Positions 1-9,179 of a stretch of 59,197 bases of DNA are shown here, piece after piece. Made by a program: the position numbers and the translations under genes. The notes under the pieces were generated by a model, which ran no database searches, was not told the DNA's origin, and was given only the letters and a program-made list of their open reading frames with translations. Source of the DNA: CAZMRF01 sp964568735. GTDB lineage: Bacteria; Acidobacteriota; Polarisedimenticolia; JACPZX01. The stretch spans positions 1 through 59,197 of the forward strand of contig CAZMRF010000028.1 in NCBI GenBank assembly GCA_964568735.1. The letters run 5' to 3'. The stretch's first letter is position 1. Each line of letters starts with the position of its first letter.

Positions 1-2
1 GG

Positions 3-2238
3 CTGAACGTGGTGGTGGGTGCGGTGGCGCTGGCGCTCGCGGCGCGCGCCAGGCGTGGGGCCCCGTCGAGCGCAAGCACGGCTGTGGGGGCGTCATCTCA
101 GATGGATCGGAAGGCAGCGGAGGCCGCCGCAGCTGGAGCGGGAGCAGCGTCGCCGGGCGCGCTTCCCTGGAAGCTCCGGCTGCTCCTCGTGGTCTTCGCG
201 CTTTCCGGCTTCATCGCGATGGTCTACGAGATCGCCTGGACCCGCGTGCTGGCTCTGATCGTGGGATCGTCCGTCTACGCCTTCACGATCATGCTGACGA
301 CGTTTCTCGTCGGCCTGGCCGCCGGGGCGAGCATCATGTCCGTCCTCGCGGATCGCCTCGGCGAGAAGCGCGGAATGGAGGGAGTCGCGGCCCTCCTGGC
401 CGGGGCGGGCGTGAGCGCCTTCGTCACGCTGGCCTTCTTTCATCAGCTTCCCTGGTGGTTCTCGATTGCCTTCCACTCCGCCGGCGTCGGCAGCCCGGGC
501 GCCGGGGGCCACAGTCTCCTGTTCGGTCTTCAGTTCCTCATGGCGGGCATCGTCATGCTCCCCCCGACCCTCTTCCTGGGAGGCATGTTTCCGCTGATCG
601 TACGGATCTGCGGCGACGTCCTGGGCCAGGTGGGGCGGACGGTGGGCACCGTCTACGCCGCCAACACCACGGGAACGATCTTCGGCTCCGCCCTCGGGGG
701 GTTCCTGATCATCCCGCTCCTCGGGATCCAGGGCTCCATCGTCGCGGCGATCTCCCTCGACCTCGCACTCGCCGCGGTCCTTCTCCTGCTTCCGAGCGTC
801 GTGCGGACCGACTCCCGGCTGAGATCGCAGGCAGTCGCCCTACGGAAGGAGGGAGAGGAGAGCAAGCCGCAAGACAGGCGAGCGGAGCCGGTGGCCGCAT
901 CCGCGGCTGCCTTCACGCGCCCCTCGTGCACCCGGCTCGTCGCGGCAGGCCTGTGCGCCGCGGCTGCCGTGACCTTCCCCTTCGTGAGCCCCGCCTGGGA
1001 CGTGATGCTCATGAACAGCGGGATGTACGCCTACGTCACCGGGATGAACGAGGCGGACATGTCCCGCGAGGGCTTCGATCGCTTTGCCCGCAAGAAAAAC
1101 GAGCTGGTCTTCTACAAGGAAGGAGTCACAGCCACGGTGATGGTGGCGCGCAACCCCGGGGAGAAGGAGAACCTCTTCCTGTCCGTGGACGGCAAGGTGG
1201 ATGCCTCCTCCCAGGGTGACATCCAGACGCAGCTCCTCTCCGGGCACGTCCCCATGCTCCAGGCGGAGAGGACCGGGAACGTCCTCGTGATCGGCTACGC
1301 GAGCGGCATGACGGTGGGCGCCGTCACGCTGCACGACGTCGAATCGCTCGTGAGCGTCGAGATCGAGCCGGCCGTCATCGAGGCCTCGAAGGAGTTCTCC
1401 GCGCACAACCACGATCCCCTCTCCAATCCCCGAGTCGAGGTGGTGACCGGAGACGGGCGGAACTTCCTCCTGGTGACGGATAGGAAGTTCGACGTGATCA
1501 TCTCGGAGCCCTCGAACCCCTGGATGACCATCGCGTCCAACCTCTTCACCCGCGAGTTCTTCGAGATCGGCAGGTCGAGGCTCGAGCCGGGCGGCATCTT
1601 CTGCGGCTGGGTGCAGCTCTACGGCCTGCCCCCGGATCTCCTGCGCGCCATGGTGAGGACCTTCGCCGACGTCTTCCCGCACGTGAGCGTGTTCATGCCC
1701 ATCCCCTTCGCGGACCTGATCCTCCTGGGCTCCGACGCGCCGCTGGAGCCCGACCTGGGCCGGATCGAGGCCCGGATGGCCAACCCTGCCGTCGCCGCGG
1801 ACCTGGCGAGGATCGAGGTTCGCTCGGCGGCGGACCTGCTCTCCTACCAGGTCTTCGGCGAGGCCGAGGCCCGCTCCTTCGGGGGGCGCGGGGGGCTGAA
1901 TACGGACGACAACGCCCTGATCGAATTCGGTGCTCNNNNNNNNNNATTCAGGCACGCGCATGGCCAATGCCCAGGCGCTGGTGCCCCACCTGTCGGATCC
2001 GCTGGGGTCGGCCCGGGGGCTCCCCGGGGATCCCGCCATGGCAGCGCGCCTGTACGAACAGCTCGGCGAGGCCTTCTTCCGCCGCGAGGTCGCAGGCCGC
2101 GCCATCACGGCCTTCAACAAGGCCCAGTCCCTGCACCCCACGGAAGAACGGGCGCTTCGGATCCTCGAGATCCAGCAGTGGTTCCAGGACCAGATGCGCC
2201 TGATGCAGAAGCAGCAGGGGCTCAGCCCAGGCGGGTGA
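3..2238 (+). CDS. Fused membrane/spermidine synthase-like protein (5' partial, broken by a gap)
   Basis: The C-terminal half looks like a spermidine-synthase-type Rossmann domain: VLVIGYASGMTVGAV at about nt 1285-1320, an acidic residue in SVEIEP, then DGRNFL and DVIISEPSNPW. Before it lies a six-helix membrane unit starting KLRLLLVVFALSGFIAMVYE. The frame is open to the window edge (codons LNVVVGAVALALAARARR from nt 3), which resembles the last helix of a preceding membrane unit, so the true start is outside the window. In this family such proteins carry duplicated transporter-like halves plus a synthase domain; the substrate is often unknown. After LNTDDNALIEFGA the gene is cut by ten Ns and continues in another frame with a TPR-like tail ending at 2238. 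The frame change is an assembly effect, not evidence of a real frameshift. The 3' end overlaps glgA (convergent) by 17 bases. Confidence 0.85.
1936..1945. other. Assembly gap (10 N)
   Basis: A run of ten Ns lies inside the spermidine-synthase-like gene. The reading frame differs on the two sides, so the true gap length is unknown. Confidence 0.99.
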
Positions 2239-3880
2239 TTTCGGTGGTGGTCCGGGGGAGAGACTTCCTGGCGGGAGCCTTCCGTTCCGCGGGCCTGCCG
2301 TTACCCCCCGAGGATCTCGCCTCGAGGATTTCCCCGGGCTCGTGCGCCTCTCCCCCCCGGACGGTCGAGTCCCCTGGAGAGACCTTCGCCTGGACGGGCC
2401 GGGAATGCAGATAGACCTGCTCCCGGATGCGTGCCGCCACATCGTCCCAGGAGAGGCCCCGGGCCATCCCATTCACCTGAAGCCCGATACGGGTCTCGTG
2501 GTGGCGGACAGCCCGGGCTGCCCTGCGCAGAGCCTGCGCGAGGGCGTATGCATTCATGTCCTCGAAGAGGAAGCCCACCGACTCGTCGACCGTGTCCGCG
2601 AGCCCTCCCGTGCTGCGCACGACAGGGATCGAGCCGTAGAGCAGCGCATACTGCTGCGTGAGTCCGCAGGGCTCGTAGCGGCTGGGGACGCAGAAGAGAT
2701 CGGATCCGGCGTAGATCTTGCTGGCCGTGCGCTGGCTCGGATCGAGCGCCGCCCAGACGCGGCCCGGGAAATCCCGTCCCAGGGCGACGAAGGCGTCCTC
2801 CAGATCGGGCTCGCCCGTCCCTACCACGGCGAAGACGAAGCCCTCGTGGACGAGGTCCGGAATGGCGTCGACGAGCAGCTCGAGTCCTTTCTGGTGGACC
2901 AGCCTCGAAACCACGGCCACGATGACCGGCGCACCCTTTCCCGGTGGCCGGGGATCGCCTTCGAAGCCGGCCATCTCCCAGAGATCGCGGCGGCATGCCT
3001 CCCGGGGGGCCAGGTCGCCGGCGTCGAAGCTCGCGGCGAGATGAGGGTCCGTCGCGGGGTTCCAGAGGCTCCGGTCGACGCCGTTGAGGATCCCGGTGAG
3101 GACGTCCTGCCGTGACTGAATGACGCCGTGCATGGGGCCCGCGATCGAGGGATCCGAGACGATCTCGCGAGCATAGGTGGGCGATACGGTCAGGATCCGA
3201 TCTGCGAGGACCAGCCCCGCTTTCATCCCCGAGAAGGTCCCCCAGAACTCGAGCGGCCCGCCGGGGTAGGCCTCGTCGGCAGGGAGGTCGGCGAAGGGGA
3301 GGGCCGCCAGGGGGTGCTGCTCCAGATAGGCCAGGTTGTGGACCGAGAAGACCTTCCTGGCATGCTGGAGTGGCGTGGGCTGGAAGCGGTAGCTCAGCAG
3401 GGGGATCGTCAGGGCCGCTGCCGCGTCATGGGCGTGGATGACGTCGGGGATGCCCGGGGCCCGGAGCGCGTAGTAGAGCGCCGCGTGGCATAGCGTGGAG
3501 CGCTGGACGAGGGAGTCGTGGTGGACGCCCGCGGTGTGGGGCTGGTGGTAGATGCCCTCGCGGTCGAAGAGCTGCGGGCAATCGACCAGGATGACCTCGA
3601 AGCCGCCCGGATGGACCAGACGACCCAGCTCCACGCGAAACTCGGAACGGCCCAGCCGGATCGTCGCCGAGCCGCCCGGGACGGCGTGGACGGCCCCCTC
3701 GGGCCAGGCGCCGCAGCCGTGGCGCGGGACGACCACGGTGGGCCGGTCACCGGCGCGAAGCTGTGCCGCCGGAAGCCCCGCGAGCACGTCCGCCAGGCCC
3801 CCTTCCTTGGCCCACGGGGCGAGCTCCATAGACACGTGGAGGATCTTCAACGGCCGGGCCGCGCGTCTTGGAGAGCTCAT
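2222..3880 (-). CDS. glgA: Glycogen (starch) synthase, GT5
   Basis: Transfers glucose from ADP- or UDP-glucose to the growing alpha-1,4-glucan; cytosolic. The 552-residue protein has the N-terminal KEGGLADV loop (family K-x-G-G-L, nucleotide-sugar binding), IHAHDAAAA and VFSVHNLAYL in the N-terminal half. It then has ILNGVDRSLWNP, the VVSRLVHQKGLELL start of the second Rossmann domain, and RYEPCGLTQQYALLYGS with STGGLADTV near the C-terminus. These are the normal GlgA landmarks, although the family is usually about 480 residues; the extra length is a roughly 60-residue charged tail. The start is the ATG at 3880 (MSSPRRAARPLKILHVSME). It is convergent with the preceding gene and divergent from the M16 peptidase. 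No other glycogen gene is in the window. Confidence 0.95.
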   Translation of the reverse strand: MSSPRRAARPLKILHVSMELAPWAKEGGLADVLAGLPAAQLRAGDRPTVVVPRHGCGAWPEGAVHAVPGGSATIRLGRSEFRVELGRLVHPGGFEVILVDCPQLFDREGIYHQPHTAGVHHDSLVQRSTLCHAALYYALRAPGIPDVIHAHDAAAALTIPLLSYRFQPTPLQHARKVFSVHNLAYLEQHPLAALPFADLPADEAYPGGPLEFWGTFSGMKAGLVLADRILTVSPTYAREIVSDPSIAGPMHGVIQSRQDVLTGILNGVDRSLWNPATDPHLAASFDAGDLAPREACRRDLWEMAGFEGDPRPPGKGAPVIVAVVSRLVHQKGLELLVDAIPDLVHEGFVFAVVGTGEPDLEDAFVALGRDFPGRVWAALDPSQRTASKIYAGSDLFCVPSRYEPCGLTQQYALLYGSIPVVRSTGGLADTVDESVGFLFEDMNAYALAQALRRAARAVRHHETRIGLQVNGMARGLSWDDVAARIREQVYLHSRPVQAKVSPGDSTVRGGEAHEPGEILEARSSGGNGRPAERKAPARKSLPRTTTEITRLG

Positions 3881-4054
3881 AGGGCGTGTGGGCTATCCTG
3901 TGTGTCTCCGAGAGGGCTGTCAAGCCTCGGAACCCGCCCCCCCTCCCCGGCGTAGGAGCAGGCTGGCAGCCGCGATCCGGGAGTCGGGGGCTTCATCGGA
4001 CACCGGAATCGGGCCCCTGGCGGCCCCGGTCGCCCCCCCGAAAAACGATTGGGA

Positions 4055-4060
4055 TATACT
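4055..4060 (+). promoter_or_regulatory. Candidate -10 element for the M16 peptidase pair
   Basis: TATACT matches the consensus at 5 of 6 bases, about 60 bases before the start at 4120. No good -35 is seen. The 239-base divergent gap between glgA and this gene contains nothing else I recognise. Confidence 0.35.
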
Positions 4061-4119
4061 CGGCCGTCCCGCAAAAGGCTTCAATGTCCCTCCTTTTCCC
4101 CCAAACCGAGGAGTTCGTG

Positions 4120-5679
4120 ATGTCACGAGTCTGTCGCAGCTGGCACATTCCGGTCGCTCGCGCCCTGCTGGCCGCCCTTCTGGCGGCCTGCGTCGTCGCG
4201 GCTGCCGATGAGGCTCGGGCGCAGAGCCTGGCCGACTTCGAAAAGCGAGTGGTCGAGCACAAGCTCGAGAACGGGTGGACCTTTCTGATCGTCCCGCGCG
4301 AGGGAGCGCCCGTCTTCACCTTCGCCACGGTCGTGGACGTCGGAGGGGCCCAGGAGGTCCCCGGCATCACCGGCCTGGCCCACATGTTCGAGCACATGGC
4401 CTTCAAGGGAACGAGCGTCATCGGAACCTTGAACTACAAGACCGAGGCGAAGGCGATTCAGAAGACCGAATCGGCCTGGCTGGCCTACGACGAGTACCGG
4501 CGCCGCCACGACGCCGACGCGGCCAGGACCGCCGAGCTCGAGAAGGCCTGGAAGGACGCCCAGGAGGAAGCCGAGGCCTACATCAAGAAGAACGAGTTCG
4601 ACGACATCATCGATCGCCAGGGCGGCGTCGGGCTCAACGCGGGCACGAACTCCGACTCGACGATCTACTTCTACTCGCTGCCCTCGAACAAGCTGGAGCT
4701 GTGGGCCTACCTGGAGTCGGCGCGCTTCACCGACCCCGTCTTCCGCCAGTTCTACAAGGAGCGGGACGTGGTGAAGGAAGAGCGCAGGATGCGCACGGAG
4801 AGCCAGCCCATCGGCCGGATGATCGAGCAGTTCCTCATGGCGGCCTTCACGGCCCATCCGTACGGCCAGCCGGTCGTCGGTCACATGAGCGACCTCAACT
4901 CGTTCAGCGCCACCGACGCCCAGGCATTCTTCAAGCTCCACTACGTCCCCTCCAGCATGGTCACCACGGTCGTGGGTGACCTCGATCCCGCCGAGGCCAT
5001 CAAGATCATCGACACCTACTTCGGCCGGATCCCCAAATCTCCCGAGCCGCCTCCTGTACGCACCGTGGAGCCCGAGCAGCAGGGTGAGCGGATCGTGAAG
5101 CTGAAGGATCCGTCGCAGCCGCTCTATGCCGAGGGGTACCACGTCCCCGCCATCACAGATCCGGATCACGAGATCTACGAGGCCATCGCGACGATCCTGG
5201 GCGGCGGCCGGACCTCGAGGCTCTACCGCAGCCTCGTCAGGGATCACCAGATCGCGGCCTTCACGCAGAGCCTGAACGGCTTCCCCGGCGAGAAGTACCC
5301 GGGGCTCTTCCTCTCCTTCGCGGTGCCGGCCAAGGGCCACACCAACGAGGAGGTGCAGGAGGCCATGCGGGCCGAGATCGACAAGCTCACCACGGAGGAG
5401 GTCAGCGCCGACGAGCTGAAGCGCGTCAAGGCACGCGCCAAGGCGGACCTGGTGCGGAGCCTACAGGGCAATCAGGGGCTCGCCTTCAACATGAGCCGGT
5501 ACGAGACGCTCACCGGGGACTGGCGGGACGTCTTCCGCTCCGTTGAGCGTATCGAGCGAGTGAGCGCGGCGGACGTTCTCCGGGTCGCCCAGAAGACCTT
5601 CAAGGAGACCAACCGGACCGTGGGCTACATCGAGACCATCACCGACGCCGGCGATGACGCCGCGCCGTCCGGGCAGTAG
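4120..5679 (+). CDS. Secreted M16 (insulinase-like) zinc peptidase, catalytic member
   Basis: A 519-residue pitrilysin/insulinase-family peptidase. The start at 4120 is chosen because GAGGAG lies 6 bases upstream and it gives a clean signal peptide (about residues 1-34, ending EARA). The inverted zinc motif HxxEH is present as H88-M-F-E91-H92. The downstream glutamate is expected in the VVKEERRM region. Between them is a charged, helical insert (AELEKAWKDAQEEAEAYIKK) typical of periplasmic M16B proteins. The C-terminal half has the GGGRTSRLYRSLV signature of the inactive M16 domain. It sits 11 bases upstream of a second M16 gene lacking the zinc ligands, so the two probably form a heterodimer acting on periplasmic peptides. 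Confidence 0.93.
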   Translation: MSRVCRSWHIPVARALLAALLAACVVAAADEARAQSLADFEKRVVEHKLENGWTFLIVPREGAPVFTFATVVDVGGAQEVPGITGLAHMFEHMAFKGTSVIGTLNYKTEAKAIQKTESAWLAYDEYRRRHDADAARTAELEKAWKDAQEEAEAYIKKNEFDDIIDRQGGVGLNAGTNSDSTIYFYSLPSNKLELWAYLESARFTDPVFRQFYKERDVVKEERRMRTESQPIGRMIEQFLMAAFTAHPYGQPVVGHMSDLNSFSATDAQAFFKLHYVPSSMVTTVVGDLDPAEAIKIIDTYFGRIPKSPEPPPVRTVEPEQQGERIVKLKDPSQPLYAEGYHVPAITDPDHEIYEAIATILGGGRTSRLYRSLVRDHQIAAFTQSLNGFPGEKYPGLFLSFAVPAKGHTNEEVQEAMRAEIDKLTTEEVSADELKRVKARAKADLVRSLQGNQGLAFNMSRYETLTGDWRDVFRSVERIERVSAADVLRVAQKTFKETNRTVGYIETITDAGDDAAPSGQ

Positions 5680-5690
5680 GGAGAACCCTC

Positions 5691-7913
5691 ATGAAGACAC
5701 GAAACAGAGCCAGCTCATACATGAAGGCCGCAGCCGTGGTGGCCGGCCTGGCCGTCGCCGCGGCGGCGCTGATCATCGGTGCCACGCCCGCGCAGGCGCA
5801 GGCCAAGCACTGGGAAAAGCTGAAGTACCCGGAGCTCCGCGACTTCAAGATCCCGAAGCCCGAGAAGTACACGATGGCGAACGGGCTCACCGTGCTCCTC
5901 ATCGAGGATCACGACCTGCCCCTCATCGAGGTCGACGTCCGCGTGCGGACGGGATCGAGGCTGGAGCCGGCAGAGATGGCCGGCCTGGCCGATACCATGG
6001 GTGACGTCATGCGCTCGGGTGGCGCCGGCACGCGCAGCGGGGACGAGATCGACGAGTACCTCGAGGGTCGGGGAGCGGAGATCGAGACCTCGGTGATGAC
6101 GACCGTCGGCGTGGCCGACATGTCCTGCCTCAAGGAGGACTTCAACGACGTCGTCCGCGTCCTCTCGGACATACTCCGCTCGCCGAAGTTCGAGCAGAAG
6201 AAGATCGACGTCTCGAAGAACCAGGCGAAGGCGGCGATCGCCCGCAGGAACGACGATCCGTTCGGGATCATGTTCCGTGAGGGGGAGCGGCTGGTCTACG
6301 GAGCCGACAGCCCCTATGAGCGCATGACCGAGTACGCCACGCTGACGGCCTTCGATCGCAACGACCTGATGGCCTTCCACGCGAAGTACTACGTCCCCAA
6401 CCGGACCTACATCGGCGTCCTGGGGGACTTCGACAGCGCCGCGATGAAGAAGTCGCTCGAGGCGGTCTTCGGCGACTGGAAGAAGGGGCCCGACTTCAAG
6501 GATGACCTCCCGCCCGTCCAGGCGGCGTCGAAGGGCGGGATCTACCACATCGAGAAGGACGACATGACGCAGTCGAACATCTACATGGGGCACCTGGGGA
6601 TACAGCGGGACGATCCCGACTACTACGCCTCGCGCGTCATGAACGAAGTCCTCTCAGGATCGTTCGCGGCCCGGCTCTTCAACAACATCCGGACGGTCAA
6701 GGGGCTGGCCTACACCGTGCGTGGGAGCCTCGGGGCGAACTACGACTACCCGGGCACCTTCGCCCTGTACATGTCCACGAAGACCGAGACGACCGCAGCC
6801 TCGATCGATGCCCTTCTCGTGGAGGTAGATGCCCTCCTGGCGGCCCCGCCCACCGAAGAGGAGATGAAGCGGGCCCGGGAGAGCCTCCTGAACTCGTTCA
6901 TCTTCAACTACGACACGAAGAGCGAGGTGCTCTCGGAGCAGCTCACGCTGGCCTACTACGGCTACCCCAGCGACTTCATCGAGATGTTCCGCAACAACAT
7001 CGAGAAGGTGTCGGCGCAGCAGATTCACGAGCTGGCGAAGAAGCGCGTCAAGAAGGACCAGCTCGCCATCCTCGTGGTCGGAAAGAGCGAGGGGGTGGAT
7101 CGGCCGCTCGCCTCCTTCGGCAAGGTGAACGAGCTGGACATCACGATCCCCGAGCCGGCCTCCGCCGGGACCGCGATTGCAGCGGCGCCGGGAATGACGA
7201 TGGAGCAGGCGGCGGCCAGGGGGCGGGCGATCCTCGACAAGGTGGTGGCCGCCGTGGGCGGCGCCACGAAAGTCGACGCCGTCAAGGCGATGAGCCTCGC
7301 GGGAGGCATAAGCGTCGTCACGCCGCAGGGCGAGTTCCAGCTCACGGCGACACGCATCCTCGCGCTTCCCAACCGGCTGCGCACTGAGATGAACACTCCG
7401 ATGGGCAAGCAGACGCAGGTCGTCACCCCCACCGACGCCTTCGTGGAGTCCCCGCGAGGGGCCCAGCCCATGACGGGGGATCAGAAGGCCGATCAGCTCA
7501 AGGCCCTGCGTCGCGAGCTGATTCCCCTGCTTCAGGCGAGGAAGGACCCGGATCTCAAGGTCATCTTCACCGGAATGGAGGCCGTGGATGGCCTCCAGTG
7601 CGAGATGATCGCGGTCATGCTGGGAAGCGACAACGTGAGGTTCGCGGTCGATCTCGCTTCGGGGCGCATCATGAGGGCCTCCTACCAGGGCAAGAACATG
7701 ATGGGCGTGCCCGGTGAGATCACGGCGACCTTCGGCAACTTCCGCGAAGTGGACGGGATCTCCCTTCCCTTCTCGGCGAAGCAGACGTTCAACGGCGAGC
7801 CGATGATGAGCTTCGAGGTCAAGGAGTGCATCATCAACGGCGCGATCGACGAGGCGGGCTTCAAGATGCCGGCGACGGCCACCGCCGCCGGCGCGCCGAG
7901 CGGAACCAAGTAG
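5691..7913 (+). CDS. Secreted M16 family protein, non-catalytic partner with an extra C-terminal domain
   Basis: A 740-residue protein with signal peptide (cleavage near AQAQA, residue about 37) and two M16-type halves. The zinc site HxxEH is replaced by D-T-M-G-D in the segment AGLADTMGDVMRSGG, so it cannot bind zinc in the usual way. The M16C-like GSFAARLFNNIRTVKGLAY segment is intact. After about residue 480 there is an additional domain of roughly 240 residues (AAARGRAILDKVVAAVGG, then beta-rich ALPNRLRTEMNTPMG) that resembles outer-membrane lipoprotein-sorting-like folds; this last point is inference. It follows the catalytic M16 gene after 11 bases, in the usual active/inactive pairing. 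A strong terminator follows at 7977. Confidence 0.9.
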   Translation: MKTRNRASSYMKAAAVVAGLAVAAAALIIGATPAQAQAKHWEKLKYPELRDFKIPKPEKYTMANGLTVLLIEDHDLPLIEVDVRVRTGSRLEPAEMAGLADTMGDVMRSGGAGTRSGDEIDEYLEGRGAEIETSVMTTVGVADMSCLKEDFNDVVRVLSDILRSPKFEQKKIDVSKNQAKAAIARRNDDPFGIMFREGERLVYGADSPYERMTEYATLTAFDRNDLMAFHAKYYVPNRTYIGVLGDFDSAAMKKSLEAVFGDWKKGPDFKDDLPPVQAASKGGIYHIEKDDMTQSNIYMGHLGIQRDDPDYYASRVMNEVLSGSFAARLFNNIRTVKGLAYTVRGSLGANYDYPGTFALYMSTKTETTAASIDALLVEVDALLAAPPTEEEMKRARESLLNSFIFNYDTKSEVLSEQLTLAYYGYPSDFIEMFRNNIEKVSAQQIHELAKKRVKKDQLAILVVGKSEGVDRPLASFGKVNELDITIPEPASAGTAIAAAPGMTMEQAAARGRAILDKVVAAVGGATKVDAVKAMSLAGGISVVTPQGEFQLTATRILALPNRLRTEMNTPMGKQTQVVTPTDAFVESPRGAQPMTGDQKADQLKALRRELIPLLQARKDPDLKVIFTGMEAVDGLQCEMIAVMLGSDNVRFAVDLASGRIMRASYQGKNMMGVPGEITATFGNFREVDGISLPFSAKQTFNGEPMMSFEVKECIINGAIDEAGFKMPATATAAGAPSGTK

Positions 7914-7976
7914 CGCGAGACTGCCGGTGGATCCGTCCCGGAAGGGACGGCTGCGCAGCCAACTGAGAATCGTCCT

Positions 7977-8007
7977 GGGCCGGCGGGCAGCCGCCGGCCC
8001 TTTATTT
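7977..8007 (+). terminator. Rho-independent terminator after the M16 operon
   Basis: A perfect 10-bp stem (GGGCCGGCGG / CCGCCGGCCC) with a 4-base GCAG loop is followed by TTTATTT. It lies 63 bases after the second M16 stop codon. Confidence 0.9.
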
Positions 8008-8081
8008 GTGCCCGGAGATTGCCCTCGCCGGCTCCCTCGATTGTCCCATGACAAGAAAGTGATCACGCTCGAGGCGTGAAC

Positions 8082-8087
8082 TAGTAT
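8082..8087 (+). promoter_or_regulatory. -10 element of a probable leaderless transcript
   Basis: TAGTAT ends exactly 7 bases before the ATG at 8095, which would place the transcription start at the start codon. No Shine-Dalgarno sequence precedes the gene. The same arrangement is seen at 16624 and 19506. Confidence 0.5.
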
Positions 8088-8094
8088 CAGGGCC

Positions 8095-9072
8095 ATGAGC
8101 GAATGGCCCATCAGCTTTCAGGACGTCGTCGATGCCCGCCGCCGGATTCGGCCGTGGCTCGAGCCCACACCCCTTCGGGGGTACCCCGCGCTCGACGAGG
8201 CGGTCGGCAACGGGATCCGCGTTTTCGTCAAGCACGAGAACCATAACCCGACGAACGCCTTCAAGGCCCGCAACGGGCTCGCCGTGATCACGGCATTGTC
8301 GAAGGAGGAGGCGACACGTGGCGTCGTGGCTCCCACGAGGGGGAATCACGGCCTGGGCCTCGCGCACGCGGGGCGGCTCCTCGGGGTTCCCGTGACGATC
8401 TGCGTGCCGGTCGGGAACAACCCCGAGAAGAACGAGGCCATGCGCGGCTTCGGGGCGACGCTGATCGAAGAGGGAAAGGACTTCGACGAGGCCGTCATGG
8501 TGGCCCGCCGGATCGAGAAAGAGCGGGGGCTGCGTCAGGTCCACGCCGTGAACGACCCGATGGTTCTCGCGGGGGCCGGCACGATCACTCTCGAGATCCT
8601 CGAGCAGGTCACGGGCCTCGACGCGATGGTCATCTCCGTGGGCGGCGGCTCGCAGGCGGTCGGGGCGATGACAGTCCTGAAAGCCCTCAAGCCCGAGGTC
8701 CGCGTCTGGGGAGTCCAGGCCGAAGGCGCTTCGGCCATCCACGACTCGTGGCACGCGGGCCGGCCCATCGCGAAGGAGTCGGCCCGGACCTTCGCCGACG
8801 GCGTGGCCACGCGGAACACCTACGAGCTGACCTTCGAGTCCCTCCGCGAGGGGCTCGCCGGCTTCGTGTCGGCCTCCGAGAAGGAGATCGCCGAGGCGCT
8901 GCGCCTCATCCTCCGGACGACGCACAACCTCGTGGAGGGGGCCGGAGCCGTCGGGCTGGCGGGCCTTCTGAAGCTCCGCGAGGAGCTGGCGGGGAAGGCT
9001 GTCGCGCTGATCCTCTCGGGCAGCAACATCGACAGCGCGACTCTCCGTCGCGTCCTCGCCGGGGAGATCTGA
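8095..9072 (+). CDS. PLP-dependent threonine/serine dehydratase
   Basis: A 325-residue fold-type II PLP enzyme. The PLP lysine is K57 in NAFKARNGL; the phosphate-binding glycine loop is SVGGGSQAVG near residue 184; APTRGNHGLGLAHAGRLLG is the substrate loop. The best family match by eye is catabolic or biosynthetic threonine dehydratase (threonine to 2-oxobutyrate and ammonia) or serine dehydratase. No C-terminal ACT regulatory domain is present, so the length suits the short, non-feedback-inhibited type. It is a single-gene unit, bounded upstream by the terminator at 7977 and downstream by the hairpin at 9138. Substrate preference cannot be read from the sequence. Confidence 0.88.
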   Translation: MSEWPISFQDVVDARRRIRPWLEPTPLRGYPALDEAVGNGIRVFVKHENHNPTNAFKARNGLAVITALSKEEATRGVVAPTRGNHGLGLAHAGRLLGVPVTICVPVGNNPEKNEAMRGFGATLIEEGKDFDEAVMVARRIEKERGLRQVHAVNDPMVLAGAGTITLEILEQVTGLDAMVISVGGGSQAVGAMTVLKALKPEVRVWGVQAEGASAIHDSWHAGRPIAKESARTFADGVATRNTYELTFESLREGLAGFVSASEKEIAEALRLILRTTHNLVEGAGAVGLAGLLKLREELAGKAVALILSGSNIDSATLRRVLAGEI

Positions 9073-9137
9073 GCCGGAGCCCGCAACTCAAGCTCGCCGA
9101 GACCACCCGGCCCGCACTGCCTGCCGCTCCGAACAAA

Positions 9138-9172
9138 CAGCCCGCGGCCGGTTGACGGCCGGCCGCGGGCTG
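9138..9172 (-). terminator. Terminator for the minus-strand HExxH gene
   Basis: A 14-bp perfect stem (arms 9138-9151 and 9159-9172) with a 7-base loop. Read on the minus strand it is followed by TTTGTTC, fitting a terminator just after the stop at 9180. It may also stop the dehydratase transcript from the other side. Confidence 0.8.
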
Positions 9173-9179
9173 CGAGGGT

